From the NCBI GenBank assembly GCA_016859345.1, contig CM029114.1, positions 16,510,001-16,574,000 on the forward strand: a stretch of 64,000 nt of DNA, in the 5' to 3' direction. The first letter of the stretch is position 1. Each line of letters opens with the position of its first letter. This document shows, one piece after another, positions 33,861 through 45,520 of this stretch. The notes under the pieces are model-generated. The model was not told the DNA's origin and searched no databases. It saw only the letters and a list, made by a program, of their open reading frames with translations. The position numbers were made by a program, and so were the translations under genes. Source of the DNA: Istiophorus platypterus (lineage: Eukaryota; Chordata; Actinopteri; Istiophoriformes; Istiophoridae).

Positions 33861-36800
33861 CCCTTGTATAATAAGCCATTGTGCTTCACCCTCATAAACT
33901 CAAAGGACTTTCTCTCTTGCTGCTCCTGTTGTGTCTTAAAAGTGAAAATTTGCTGGTTTTTCTGTTTTATATTATTGTCAATCAAATGTACTGGGATTTT
34001 AGACTGCCAATCGGACAAAGTAAGTAAATTTAAGAAATCACCACGGGCTCTTAGAAATGTAATGGATGTTTGCTACAGATTTCTGATATCTTTAAGAGCA
34101 AACCTTTATTTGATTAACTATGAGAAAATCAACAGATTAGTCAACAAAAACAATCACTGCTTGACGCCCTGGTGTTGATCATGTATACTATTCCAGACAA
34201 ATAAGCTAAACACAAAACACAATATTTATCCGCAAAGGGCCTGCATATGAAGCAGAATCTGAATGTATGAATGAATCATAATGCTCATAACAGAAGATTA
34301 ATGAAAGGCCTGTGTCCCACTGTGCTGCCCACTGGCAGGGGGAGGGAGCTGTCAGTCAAACAGATAGGAGAGGCCGCATAGAGACTGTCTAATGGTAAGG
34401 TAATATCTCTATAGCAGTTAGGGAGAGGAAGAAGTAAGTAGACAAGGGTTACACAGACATACAGATGGAGAGAGAGACAGCTGGAGAAAAGAGATACTGA
34501 GCATTGAGTTTATAGCCAAACTCTGAGGGAGACTGCCAGACTACTGGCCATGGCTGCAGGTTAAAATGGAAGGCTATATCCCTAAATTACCTCTCTCCTC
34601 CATCTGGATTTTCTCTTCCTCATTCCCTCTTGCTCCTTTCATAGCTCCCCTATACGCTCCCCTTTGTTCCACATCTCTCTCACATTCACACATACACACA
34701 CACTCACACAGTTCTATTTTTCATACTGAGGAGTCTGTTTGTGTGTCATTGTGCTATCTCAGCAGCTAGGGGAAAGCAGCTCTCAGGTAATAAATTTGTG
34801 AATTTGGGTGTGTGCATACAGGTAAATGTACGCTTTGTGTAGTATGTGATGTTGTTTATTTCTCTGACAATATCTGTTTTAACTGCCATGAACTTCCACC
34901 TTAACTCAAACGCCTCCTTTTATCATTTTACTCATGTGCAATAAAAAACAAGAGTAACTAGAAAACAGAGGATGAAAAGCAATAGCAATGAGGAAAATGT
35001 GACATAAGCGAGCAGAGAAAAGGGCATGGGATGTGAAGGGGTGGAACTGTCCTTTAACTCTGTCTGCTAGATTTTTCTTTCCCCATCATGCTAGTGACAG
35101 AGCCTCTCCATCACAGCTAACATGTCATCTCCCCTTTTACTCACTAGATGACAGTGGATCTGCCCTATCTGGTTACTACTGCGCTGCATTCATGGACAAC
35201 AACAGGAGGGTGGGGGAAATCAGGTCAGGGGGGTACAAATACAATGAACACCACAGCTGCACAGCAATATCGATTTATTATCACCGTAATTTCTTATGTG
35301 TCAATACACTATGGGTGTCTTACTATCAGATGGTTTTTATCGTCATCTACTGTAATGTTGGCCTGGTAGAGTAACAGTTGCTATGTGAAATGTGAGAGAG
35401 CAGACAGTTGTCTTTTGAGCCAACATAGTCAATGCTAAAGTTAGCTTCCCTCCTGTCCTCTGTTGCCCCCATATATATCCTTACCTGCCTCTCCCTGTCT
35501 CTGTTTCTCTCCCTCTCCCTCTCCCTTAGTACTGCTGACACCAGCACCTCCTCAGCAGTGACCCTGGGGTGTCTATGTCCTGCCTTCTAGCCTCAGGTTT
35601 ACCCTTGCCGGCTGTATGACACTGCAATTAGGGAAAATATGTCACATTTTTGAGGTTAGTGACCTACAAGGCCACAGTGTGTCATTCAATCTTTTCTTAC
35701 ATTAAAGGGCCTTGGATCATAACATAGCCAGTAACCAACAAGCAGTACCACGAACCATTCAGTTCTGTAATTACCTAACTCATGCCGATGGCTACCTTAC
35801 AACCCCCTAGTGTTAAAAAATAATAAATAATTAAGATTAAAATCAACAACGCTACAAAATGAAAAATTCCGTATTGAAAAATACATTCTGAGGAATTTGC
35901 TAATTGCTGTCTAACCAAAGGTTAGATATGAAGATAAATATCATTGCAAAGACAGCCACTTGGTAGATTTACCCAGGCTTAGCACAGGGACTGAAACCAA
36001 GAGCCAAACCTAGACCCAGTGAAAAATAAAAAACAAATCAAATTTAAAAAAAAAATGCTCCCCGGCAAGCACAAACCAGAGTCTTTAGAGCCAAAATTAC
36101 CACCATCCCCTCACATTTTCAAAGTAAGTCTACAGAAAACAGCACATAAGACAGTCTGACCCTTTCCATCCCCTACCTGAAAATCTGACCCAACCAGTGA
36201 TCGTGCATTGACTGAGTGCGTTTTCATCACAATACAGAATTGAGTAGAAAAAAATCCCAAGTCTAAGCAAACTGGGGCTGTTGGGAAATTGTGAATAAAT
36301 TGCATGGCTTGGCAGGATCCTCTCTTTCTATGCTGTAAAAGACAGTTGCATGTCCTGGGACTATAGAGCTAAGCTATAGAGAAGGAAGCACAACAACTGG
36401 AACACACTGTACTGGAATGAAGAGGCTGGGAACTGACAACACACACAAATTCAATGACATAAAAAAAATACAAGCACACACAAGGAAGCTTGATGTATAC
36501 AGGCGGGAGGCAGTCTGTCTGAAACCTGTCTTTTTCTGCCAGGGATGCAGAGGAGAGGGAGGTGGGAAGAGGAGGAGGAGAAGGAGAGATGAGGATTGGG
36601 GGGGTTGAAAGCAGATGCAGAGCAACACCAATTAAGAACGACAGCCGCCGGAGAACCAGACAGGGCACAAAGAGAAAGAAGAGAGACTATGCTGGAAAGA
36701 CAGAATGAATACTCACCAGAGAAATAGAACTGGGAAAGAAACTGAACGAAGCACTATTGAGGCTGGCAGCCCAGGGGAGGGGGGGGGGGCTGAAATAACT

Positions 36801-39800
36801 GAAATATCCATGCACCTTGATTGCTAGAATCTAGAGACGTAGGAAGAAAAATGAGTGGAGAGCGGAAAACCATGAAAGGGAGAATGAAAAGAAAAGTAAA
36901 AAGATGCTGCTTCACTTGTGTGAGGACTGAACAAGATAAAGGAAAAAAGAAACCAAGAAAGTAACTGAAAAGGGAAAGAGTTGCAAGGAAAACATGTAGC
37001 TTTACATGTTCTGAACGGCTGTCAGACCAACTGCAGACACAACACCTATCGCAAAGGAGGCAGAAGAAAGAAAGGAGAGATTTTCCTTTCTCAGCAAAGG
37101 AAGTAATATGGTCAGGTCTTGGCCACCAAGTGTGGTAAATCCGCTCCCCAACCACTATTACCATTCAGCCAGTCACCCATTCCTGTGGCATTAGAGAAGC
37201 CACAGGGCTCTCCTGAGCATTATTACATGGAACATTATCATGGACGGCCCTAGGGAACAATTCTTCAATACCTGCTACTACCACTAAAGACCTCAATACT
37301 CCCAAAAAAACGTGTGTGGGTGGGTATTTGTGTTTACTCAACCTGAATGGCTTGGGGAAAACAAGCCTGTAAATTCCACAGTTGAGAAGCAGTAATAACA
37401 ATGTTGTTGGTTTGTGTTATCATCCCTTAGTCACACTAACAGTCTCACTAGCTGCTTGGTTTGTAAGCATTCTGTGCATACCAGCTTTGCTTTCAGCAGG
37501 TGGAGAGAGTTCCTTGTGAAAATATAAAAGACACTTTATTGCTACTTGACTGGACTTGCTCAATGAACTGTAGCAGAAATATTCTTGGTTGGTGAAATGA
37601 CTGACTAAGGGTAAATGGGTGGGTGGACAGTGACGTCGAAGGGGAATGCAAGATGGAGGAAGAAAGTCAAGGAATCAGATAGTGAGAAAGTCAGTGCTAT
37701 GCTATAAATAACAGCTTTGAGGTTTGCCTCCAGAAAATTAGCTTTCAGTGTCTTGGCTGCTTCCTCTGCCAAGTCAATATGAAACTTTAACATGGTGGCA
37801 TCTCATTAAGTAGGAAAACAGCACAATACAGGAGACCAAGCAGGTCTGCTCCCTGGCAGAGCCAAAACTAAAGTTTACCTAATTCAAGAAGCTGTCAAGC
37901 AAGAGTGTGCTTGTGTATTTTGTTGTCTTTGCTCATAACTGCTTTGTGTTATTGAGAATATGTGGTTGTGCCTCCTCATATGCCTGTATATTTTGCATCT
38001 GTGTTCTCAAATACCAGTTTAGAGGCTTTGAATGTCTGAATATCTATCTAAAGGTCTGGATTGTTATGAAGTGTTATTAGCATTAAGACAATGGCTAACC
38101 TCTCATCATTAATGTTACAAAGAGGCCCCTCAAACTTTCCATGAAAGATCAGAACTGATTATATCTCCTCTGTAAACTACCATCCATTGGCTGATTGCCA
38201 GCAGTTCAACCTCATTTCAGACACATCAAACAAGCACTGGTCAACAATTTGATCACCATTAAATAAATCAAAATTCAGCCTATAATATATTAGGCTGCAC
38301 ATCTAAGAGCAATGCAAAAATGCTCATTATGGTGTGCATATGTTTTTAAAACAAAAAAAATATCAGTTCTCCTCTTCTGTTTACTTTGGTACGTAGCAAT
38401 GGTGTAAGTATAACAATGAACTCTGAGTTGTTCTGTGGTTAAAAAAAAAAAAAAGTGGACCTGACACAGGAAAGCTTTGCTAATGCCTCCTCATAAAATA
38501 ATTAACACTTATTTTACTTAGGTTACATGCTAATCAACCTACATCAGTCTCTTTTTCAAAGCATACTCTTATAAATGTAATTTGTGTTTATCTGTTGTCA
38601 TTTTTGTTATCTTGTCAATAGGGCACAAAACTATCAGTTTATTCCTACTTGTGCCAACCGGAATAAAAGTGGACACATGTATTGTGATTTATTCAAAATT
38701 AACAATTCTTTTTTTTTAAATGATATTGCTGGAATCTTGTTACTTGGCAATCAAGATTTTAATTCAGTGATGTGATGTGGAGAAAAAAGTAAACAGGGTT
38801 CACAGCAGAGTGTCACAACTGTCTTTGGTGCTTCCCTTAACTGACATAAGGAGGTTCTGCAAATGGTCTTAAACTTCTATTTCAAATGCTGCACAGCCTT
38901 GATTGGCAATATCAAAAATCAAAATGATAAGAGCCAGACTAAATCAAAGGACACACACCTACGCAAACAATTCTTGCTTGAACAAATGAGCTAATTGGCA
39001 GGGCTATACTGTCCCAAAGGTTACTTTGACACAGCCTCCCCCGCATCTAAACACACACAGACACACACAATGTCAGTCAACAATTCACTGGCTGTCAGCA
39101 GTGTAAGCAATAACACAGACCCTGAAAGAGAGACAGAAAATAAGTGCTCTGTTTAATTATGTGAACAAAGCCTGTTCTGATGTAAAGAGGACAGAGAGAA
39201 AGACAATAAAAGCAAAGAGAGCAATGTGAGTGACAGCCCCCTCCGTAAAGCTGCAGGGATGATGGTGAAGATGTAGAAAAACTAACAGCTGCACATCTTT
39301 AAGAGTGAGGGGGAAGCAGAAATGTAAATGAGTTTCTGTATGGAAGAATAATTAGCTAGTTTTATTTGACTTATTAGACAATTGAGTATGAGCATCTGTC
39401 ATCTTCAGTTCTACACCGTCAAAAACCTCAGCTACATCCTGCAGATATGTATTACTGATCATGATATACATTTTAATTACTGAGAATATTACAAATATTT
39501 GAAATTACTACAGCAATTTCAGTATAAAAACGTTAGTAAAGATGTTACATCATTATGTGTTGGGCTACTAGGTTACTTGCTCCAGTTATTTAGTGTCCTC
39601 AGGATCCTCAGTGCCTTAATTAACGCACTGTAGATTAGGCTATACCAAATTCTGCTATTAAAAGTTTATTTGCCTGTTCTGTAATTTAACTAAGTCACAA
39701 TTCAAACATCAAAAAATATTTTGTTGATCATATGAAGCAGTTCTGTTCAATCAAAGTTCTCACAAATGTGCTCATTGACAGTACTCAAGTTGACATTAAA

Positions 39801-40049
39801 GTGATAGAACACTCCAGACAGCAAACAAATGACCTGACTTTACTAGTCTAAGCCATGGCCCCAGCATAGGGGCAGGCAGGACATCAATGCTATTTACACA
39901 GTCTTAACTGAGGGCTTTGGAGGGGCTGTAGGGCCAAAGTCCTGTTACATAATGAGTAAGGCTGTCTAATGTTGGTTTGGGGGAAGAAAAAGGGAACATT
40001 GTATGTTGGATGTCCTGCAAATTTTCTGTCAGCTTGCATGTGATGCCCC

Positions 40050-40345
40050 TCTCCTTCTATCCACGTCTCTCCAATTAGCCAACAGGGAGAAGAGGGAGAG
40101 AAGGAGGCCCCCACCAAACCTCGGCACACTGAACATTCCCCTGGACCCCTGCCAAGACTCACAGGCAGCAGCTCGCCGGTTTCAGCTTCACTTCCCCCAA
40201 CCCCCGGCTTCCATCATGGCCTGTCTTACCCTTGGAGGGGCCCCGAAACCCCTGCCCACTCCGATGGAACACAAGTTGAACAAGGAGGAGGGGGTTACGC
40301 AGCCCGAAACGTCCCAAACCGCAACGGTCCGTGGGACTCTTGAGC
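40050..40345. other. CpG-rich patch in intron 1
   Basis: CpG dinucleotides are frequent here while the flanking kilobases have almost none. A minus-strand donor (CCAAGG/GTAAGA) sits at 40,229/40,230. No acceptor, start codon or protein similarity makes it a clear exon. It could be an alternative first exon or promoter of tnrc6c, or a GC-rich repeat. Confidence 0.4.
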
Positions 40346-43300
40346 TAAAACTCCCCAAAACCTCTTTCACACAAAAACCTTGTGTATGACATAATAATGA
40401 ACACAAGTTTAACCCAGGTTTATCTTGGTACACACAACTACTGGTCAGAAGCAATATATCTGCTAGCTGACCTTCACAATGGACGAAAACTATACTTAAA
40501 ATCCTCCTCTAATAAACTATGTATTATTTCACATTTTCACATACCCATAATGAGGAAATGTTGAATTTTGTGCTGAGATTACTAGAAGATAAGATCATGC
40601 GTATCATAACATGAGATCACGGTCTCGTACCACAGCAGATCACTGTCAGACTTGAGGCGAACCCTGATCTAGACCATACAGACCCCAGATTGATAAACTA
40701 CACAGAGCCAGTCACATCAATGGCAGCATGTTTTTCCTGAGACATTACTTCACAAGAAAGAAAATGAGACACAACCAATCTAGCGCACTGCAAACGGTGA
40801 CATACAAAAACGAGAAAAGAATGGAACAGAAAACCTGTCAATGTCAAAGTCATGCAGGGAACTAGGAAATTTTAATGACAGATTTATATTGTTTGTTTCC
40901 AGCTAAGGATACCACAAGTATTTCTGGGCTTACTGACTACCTATCATTACTATTGCCAATGCCACAGTCAACATGCACCCCACCCCCTCATTAGTTTGCA
41001 CACACATACACAAACATTCTTCATTTTTAATACAATGGACACAGCAATCACATCGACCTGGCAAGTTTTTATCCTGCCCTCCTCAACTTCAGAACAGCAT
41101 CAATAGAGCAGAGGAAGAGGGTAATGGCTTCTGGCAGCCTCCCATTGAATCCAGATGATTCTACTGTTAGCAGCCCCCCTACTGGAGCAGCACCCTGTGG
41201 TGGTGTTAAGTGCGTTATCTATCAGGGCCTCGCCAGTTGTTTGAAAAGCCTCATAATCACAGGCTCAGTAACTACTATGGTCAGGCCTGGGCTAAGGTCA
41301 ATGATGGGGAAGAGGGATAGACAACACAATCCACTTTTGTAAAGCACAACTAAGTGGGATTTAACAGGGTCAACACAAAATGTATGACACAGGATAGAAA
41401 AAAAAAACTTCTTGTTTTTTTGGAATTGCAAACTACTCTACAGAAACAAAATCTGGAAACAGAAGAACCAAAAGTGTGTATGGGAGTAACAGTGGCATAG
41501 GTCAAGCAGGCCCCTTCCATTTGCATTTGGTTCTGTAGTGGAAACCAACCTAATGTCTGCAACCTGAGGACTGGGCTAGTGTTCATATTCTGTCTTTAAA
41601 GGGTCAGACAAGGGGAAGCAAGCTTTGGGTTTCCTTTTAAAACAAATGATCCTGCCCCTTCAGTGATAAAGGGCTGCAGATGGAGTCACTGCCAAGGTTT
41701 GTCCTCATGGCTTTGTTACAATACACTCTAATCAAAACAATGTCTAGATGCCAACAGCCTACAGCCTGGTTGGATCCAGAGCCAACATGCGTTATGGGTT
41801 TCCTGCTAGTGTGCTGCCAAATGGCAGAAGTAGTAATATAATTCACTGTGTCTGGGCCCGGTGAGAGACTGACTTTCTCATTTCGGGTCTTTTTGAACTG
41901 GAATAGAACCCAATACACACCTCATGATTAGATAATTTTGAATTCTGCATTTTCTGTGTTTAGATTTGCAGATGTTGGCATAGACTGATAAACTATCCAG
42001 ACTATCAGTGTTATCCATTTTCTAGTGCATCATTTATGCAATCCTTTGGAACCAAAAATAACAGTCTAGCCTTTTACACACCTCTGTGGACTAAAAATGT
42101 TTTAAGAAGGTTCAAAAAGAGAAGCACGGCTGACATCTTCATCGCAATTAAACACAACTTGTCTTTGGGGTAACCCCAGATCGGGTGATCTAATGCCCAT
42201 ACACATCCCAAACTTGCCCTATTGCCCTCCAGATGAGCCACCTGCTGTGGCTGTATTGGTAGCTATGGTTCTAAAGCAGTTGTGTCTGGGAAATGTTAAG
42301 CCTAACTATAATGTATTTCAGAAAACTACCAGACTCTAGGCTTTAGGTCTTTTTCACCCTATTCACTAGTTTTAGATGCACACGAGAGGGCCCCTTCAAC
42401 ATCTTTTCACAGCCACCCTCTTATTGCGTGCTTGTCGGCCTTTTGAAAAGATGAGCGTATGTATAGAAGGGAGGACCCTTGATCCCGGGTGAGAACAGGG
42501 CTCTGTGTGTGTGTCTGTGAGTCAGCTGGGTGTCTAGGGCATGCAAGAGACAGTTCATAAACTGATTAACAACTGAAGGGCATTAACCAACTGCCAGGGC
42601 TTTCAGCCTGATATAAATGGTCACACACTCGCATGGCAAAAACAACAGGCACTCCAGGTCCTCACTGCCCTGATTCAGACACAAAAAACTGCAGAAATAC
42701 ATTTAAATTAGAAGACATGGCATAGACTTAGATGCAAAATGTGTACAGACCATGCACACAAAAAAGTGTATGTACAGTACGTGTGCCAATGCTGCTCACG
42801 CGCATTTTTCAATTCATCACCTCACTGGTGCATGACGATAGAGATAAGACAGTGGAGACAGAGATGTCAGAGGGGGGAAGGAAAAGGGGGTTTGAAATTG
42901 AACGGGAAATTATGTACTTCAATTAAGACACGTGGATGAGATATTAAAAGCTATACTCCAGTTCCTGGAGACAGGATGCAGGAAGGGGGGAAGCAATGGA
43001 AGTCGACAGTTCAATCAGAATCCCCATGGGGATGGAAAAGAGAAGGCAAGAGAGACAGGACAGCTATGCTTAATAATGTACTTGGACTTAGTGTAGGGGA
43101 ATGTACAATACTGTGCAAGATACATAATGTGATACAGCTACAGACTGAACCAAAGAGGAGTGACAATCAGGATAAAATCTAAGACTGTGTCCATGTCAGA
43201 CTGAAAAGAAAAAATGCAATTACAAGGAGAAGACACAAAACAAAAACATTTAACGAAAAGCATACTGCCCTCTCGCCATTATGTAGCTCTACTCTGTCAC

Positions 43301-44274
43301 CAATCAACCTATGAACAGCACTGTGCCATCAAAAAAAGCTTATCGGCACACCATCACCTTCTAACAACCATACAGACACTGAAAAAGTGCAGTCAGCTCA
43401 AGAAATCCTCACATTACACACTCACATGTACAGAGTGCGTTCCAATCCACCCAGCCAATCATGAAAGGGCTATGATATAACGCAAAAGTTCCCAACATTT
43501 TCACACGAAGCCCTCTCAAATAAACGCGTTCTTAAGTTAGTCGACCACATAATGAAAATCCAAGACCAAAACACTGGCAAATACCTTTGATTGTTCCTGT
43601 AGGGTTGTGTCATCAATCCAACATTACATGAAACGCCTCTAAATTTTGCCTGGTACTCCCTAAAAAAAAAAAAATCCCTTTAGGTGTTAGGTTGCATTAC
43701 TAAGGAGGCCTATGTGTCTCGCATTAATATAGTAGCCCAGTCTTATTTCTGACATTATCAATGTGAAGAAATCTCTAAAATCCTGGCACCACAAATAAGC
43801 ATAGCTAAAGAGCTCATGAATGCTTTAACGATGTGGCACTTGGAATTGCTCACTGGATTAATAACACTGTGGATAAGTAACAGGGCTGAACTGAAATGCA
43901 CCACAGAGACAGTGGTTAATGTTTTAAAACACGGACGCTATACAGTTAATTATTTTATTTTTGTTTTTGCTTATTTACTCGGCATTAACAGCTACCTTCT
44001 GTCCATGTTTTTTTCTTTCTGTCGCCGCGACCGTGATCTCCAAGCACCGATCGGCAACGACGTTCATCCATTTACAACACGATGAGAAGAGCTATTCGTC
44101 TGAAACTTACCTCGCGTTAACCACAGCTTTGGCAGCTTTCACTGAAGAGTCGGTGCATGGCAGAAAAAAAAAATGCAGAAAAGCATCCTCCGGTGTCTTT
44201 TTCTAAAGTTACCCGTAAAAGAGATGGAGCAAGAGATTCAGTCGCGATTAAAGTCGGAGTTTGCAGATGAGCCG

Positions 44275-44295
44275 GCTGCTGCTGCTGCTGCTGCT
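44275..44295. repeat. (GCT)7 trinucleotide repeat in 5' UTR exon
   Basis: Seven perfect GCT units on the plus strand read as AGC units on the minus strand, in the presumed tnrc6c leader. Confidence 0.9.
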
Positions 44296-44814
44296 GAAGC
44301 AGCTCGGTGACAACATACCGAGGTAAACAACGGCTACTCAGCCAGATATAACGTTACAGACAAGCAAATACGGTAATTTATGCTTGACCGAAAGACGAAA
44401 ATTAAAAAATAGACGCCGTGAAATTACGATCGCGGAAAAAAAAAAACAAAGAGTTTGTTAAAACGTCACGATATAAAGGGGGGCGGGGAGGGGACCGGAG
44501 CACCACTAACGACAGAAACAACAAAAACAACAACAACAACAAAAAACGAAGGCGCGTAAAAATGACTTTTAAAAGCAGCTAAATCGTTTAAGCTAACGCT
44601 AGCCGGTCGGCGCTGGGAGTCGTCGACCCCCAGAGAAATGGAGACGGCTTTTCGTTGAAAACCGCCGGTGAGCTCTGCCGTGCTGGAGCGAGCCGACGGC
44701 CGCCAGCCAGCCAACTTGTTTTAAAGTGCAAAAGAAACGGGGCTTGTTTTTGTTTTTTGTTTTTTTTCTTTTTTTTCTATTAGGTCGCCAGCTGGACGAC
44801 TAGCAACGGGCTGG

Positions 44815-44892
44815 CTACCGCGAATGCAGAGTGAGAAACGACTCCGGGGAAATACATTCTGTGTGGATCCAGACAGCGGAGCGGACAGTCAT
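44815..44892 (-). other. upstream ORF, 25 codons
   Basis: An ATG at 44,892 in a reasonable context (GCCATGA) opens MTVRSAVWIHTECISPESFL TLHSR and a stop at 44,815. It is a second possible uORF of the tnrc6c leader. Confidence 0.3.
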
Positions 44893-44901
44893 GGCAGGCG
44901 T

Positions 44902-44937
44902 TCAGTGGGCTCTCGTTGACAGTGGTCTCGCAGCCAT
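44902..44937 (-). other. upstream ORF, 11 codons
   Basis: An ATG inside the YY1-type motif opens MAARPLSTRAH and a stop. If transcription starts upstream of 44,940 this small ORF would precede the main start codon and could lower translation. It is not claimed as a protein. Confidence 0.35.
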
Positions 44938-45185
44938 TTTGTTCAAACTAACAACACCGCAGTCTCCCTCTCCTCCTCCCGGGGAGCGGACAGACCAGGA
45001 AGTGGCTCCAGATACGTCACCCCCGACCAACCAGAACGCCGCACGCTGACTCCGCCCCCCCCGGGCCCCTCCGGGCCCCGCCCTCCTCCCCCCTCGGGCC
45101 CCGCCCCTCCCCCCGGCTCCCCGAAACCCACCCACTTCCACGGAGTGTGGATCGACGGGCGGCTTATATTTCCAAGGTAATTGCA
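44925..45185 (-). promoter_or_regulatory. tnrc6c: tnrc6c CpG-island promoter
   Basis: The stretch has two Sp1-type GC boxes (GCCCCGCCCT at 45,075-45,084 and GCCCCGCCCC at 45,098-45,107, read on the plus strand), further C-runs, an ETS-type AGGAAGTGG near 44,998, a CRE half site (ACGTCA) near 45,014 and a YY1-type motif at 44,927-44,940. A TATA-like AATATAAG on the minus strand at 45,163-45,170 could set an alternative start near 45,135. Dispersed initiation is most likely, as for other housekeeping genes. Confidence 0.6.
45050..45125 (-). other. G-rich strand with quadruplex potential
   Basis: The minus strand has many runs of three or more G in 75 nt, next to the presumed start site. This fits a promoter G-quadruplex on the coding strand. 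Confidence 0.6.
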
Positions 45186-45520
45186 AAAGCATGCAGCGGA
45201 GGCTGTGCGCTCAGAAAAGAAACAAATGTGACCCAATTATAGACTTTGGGAGGATGATGTTAGGCAGTAAAATATAAACCGCGTGTGAAATTCAATTGCA
45301 ACGCTGTAGAAAAAAAAAAAAAAAAAATCACGTTTTGAAGATGACAGAAATTTTGTATAATTAAATGCCGAATAAAACGTGGTCGCGGACAGACAGCGTC
45401 GGCGACTAAGTGGAAAACATATCGGAGCATTTAAGCGCTAAGGAGCCGGATGTGTGTCTCGGGAGCCGGTGGAAACCAAAACGGAGCAACTGGAGAGCGA
45501 AAATGCCACTTTCGTTCATC

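Larger units (their letters stand above)
32842..44110 (-). other. tnrc6c intron 1 (11.3 kb)
   Basis: This first intron lies between the non-coding exon 1 donor (CGCGAG/GTAAGT) and the exon 2 acceptor. It contains an (AC)31 repeat at 33,797, a GA-rich stretch at 36,540-36,605 and a CpG-rich patch at 40,050-40,345 with a strong minus-strand donor. No coding exon with family similarity was found. Confidence 0.65.
44111..44960 (-). other. tnrc6c: tnrc6c non-coding exon 1 (5' UTR), 5' edge approximate
   Basis: The 3' edge is set by a consensus donor, CGCGAG/GTAAGTTTC, at 44,110/44,111, inside the CpG island and in the right orientation. No family-like protein is encoded, so it is read as 5' UTR. 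The 5' edge is a guess: a YY1-type motif (AAAATGGCTGCGAG on the minus strand, 44,927-44,940) is usually just downstream of the start site in such promoters. The exon contains (GCT)7 at 44,275-44,295 and upstream ORFs. It may be shorter if another donor is used. Confidence 0.5.
44200..45520. other. CpG island
   Basis: CpG is frequent and GC content high, peaking at 45,040-45,130, in contrast to the AT-rich, CpG-poor DNA on both sides. It covers the non-coding first exon and the inferred promoter of tnrc6c and runs on about 300 nt upstream of the gene. Confidence 0.85.

Noticed and set aside
40003..40389. 128-codon plus-strand ORF
   Set aside because: It has no recognisable domain; the open frame follows from the higher GC content of the CpG-rich patch.
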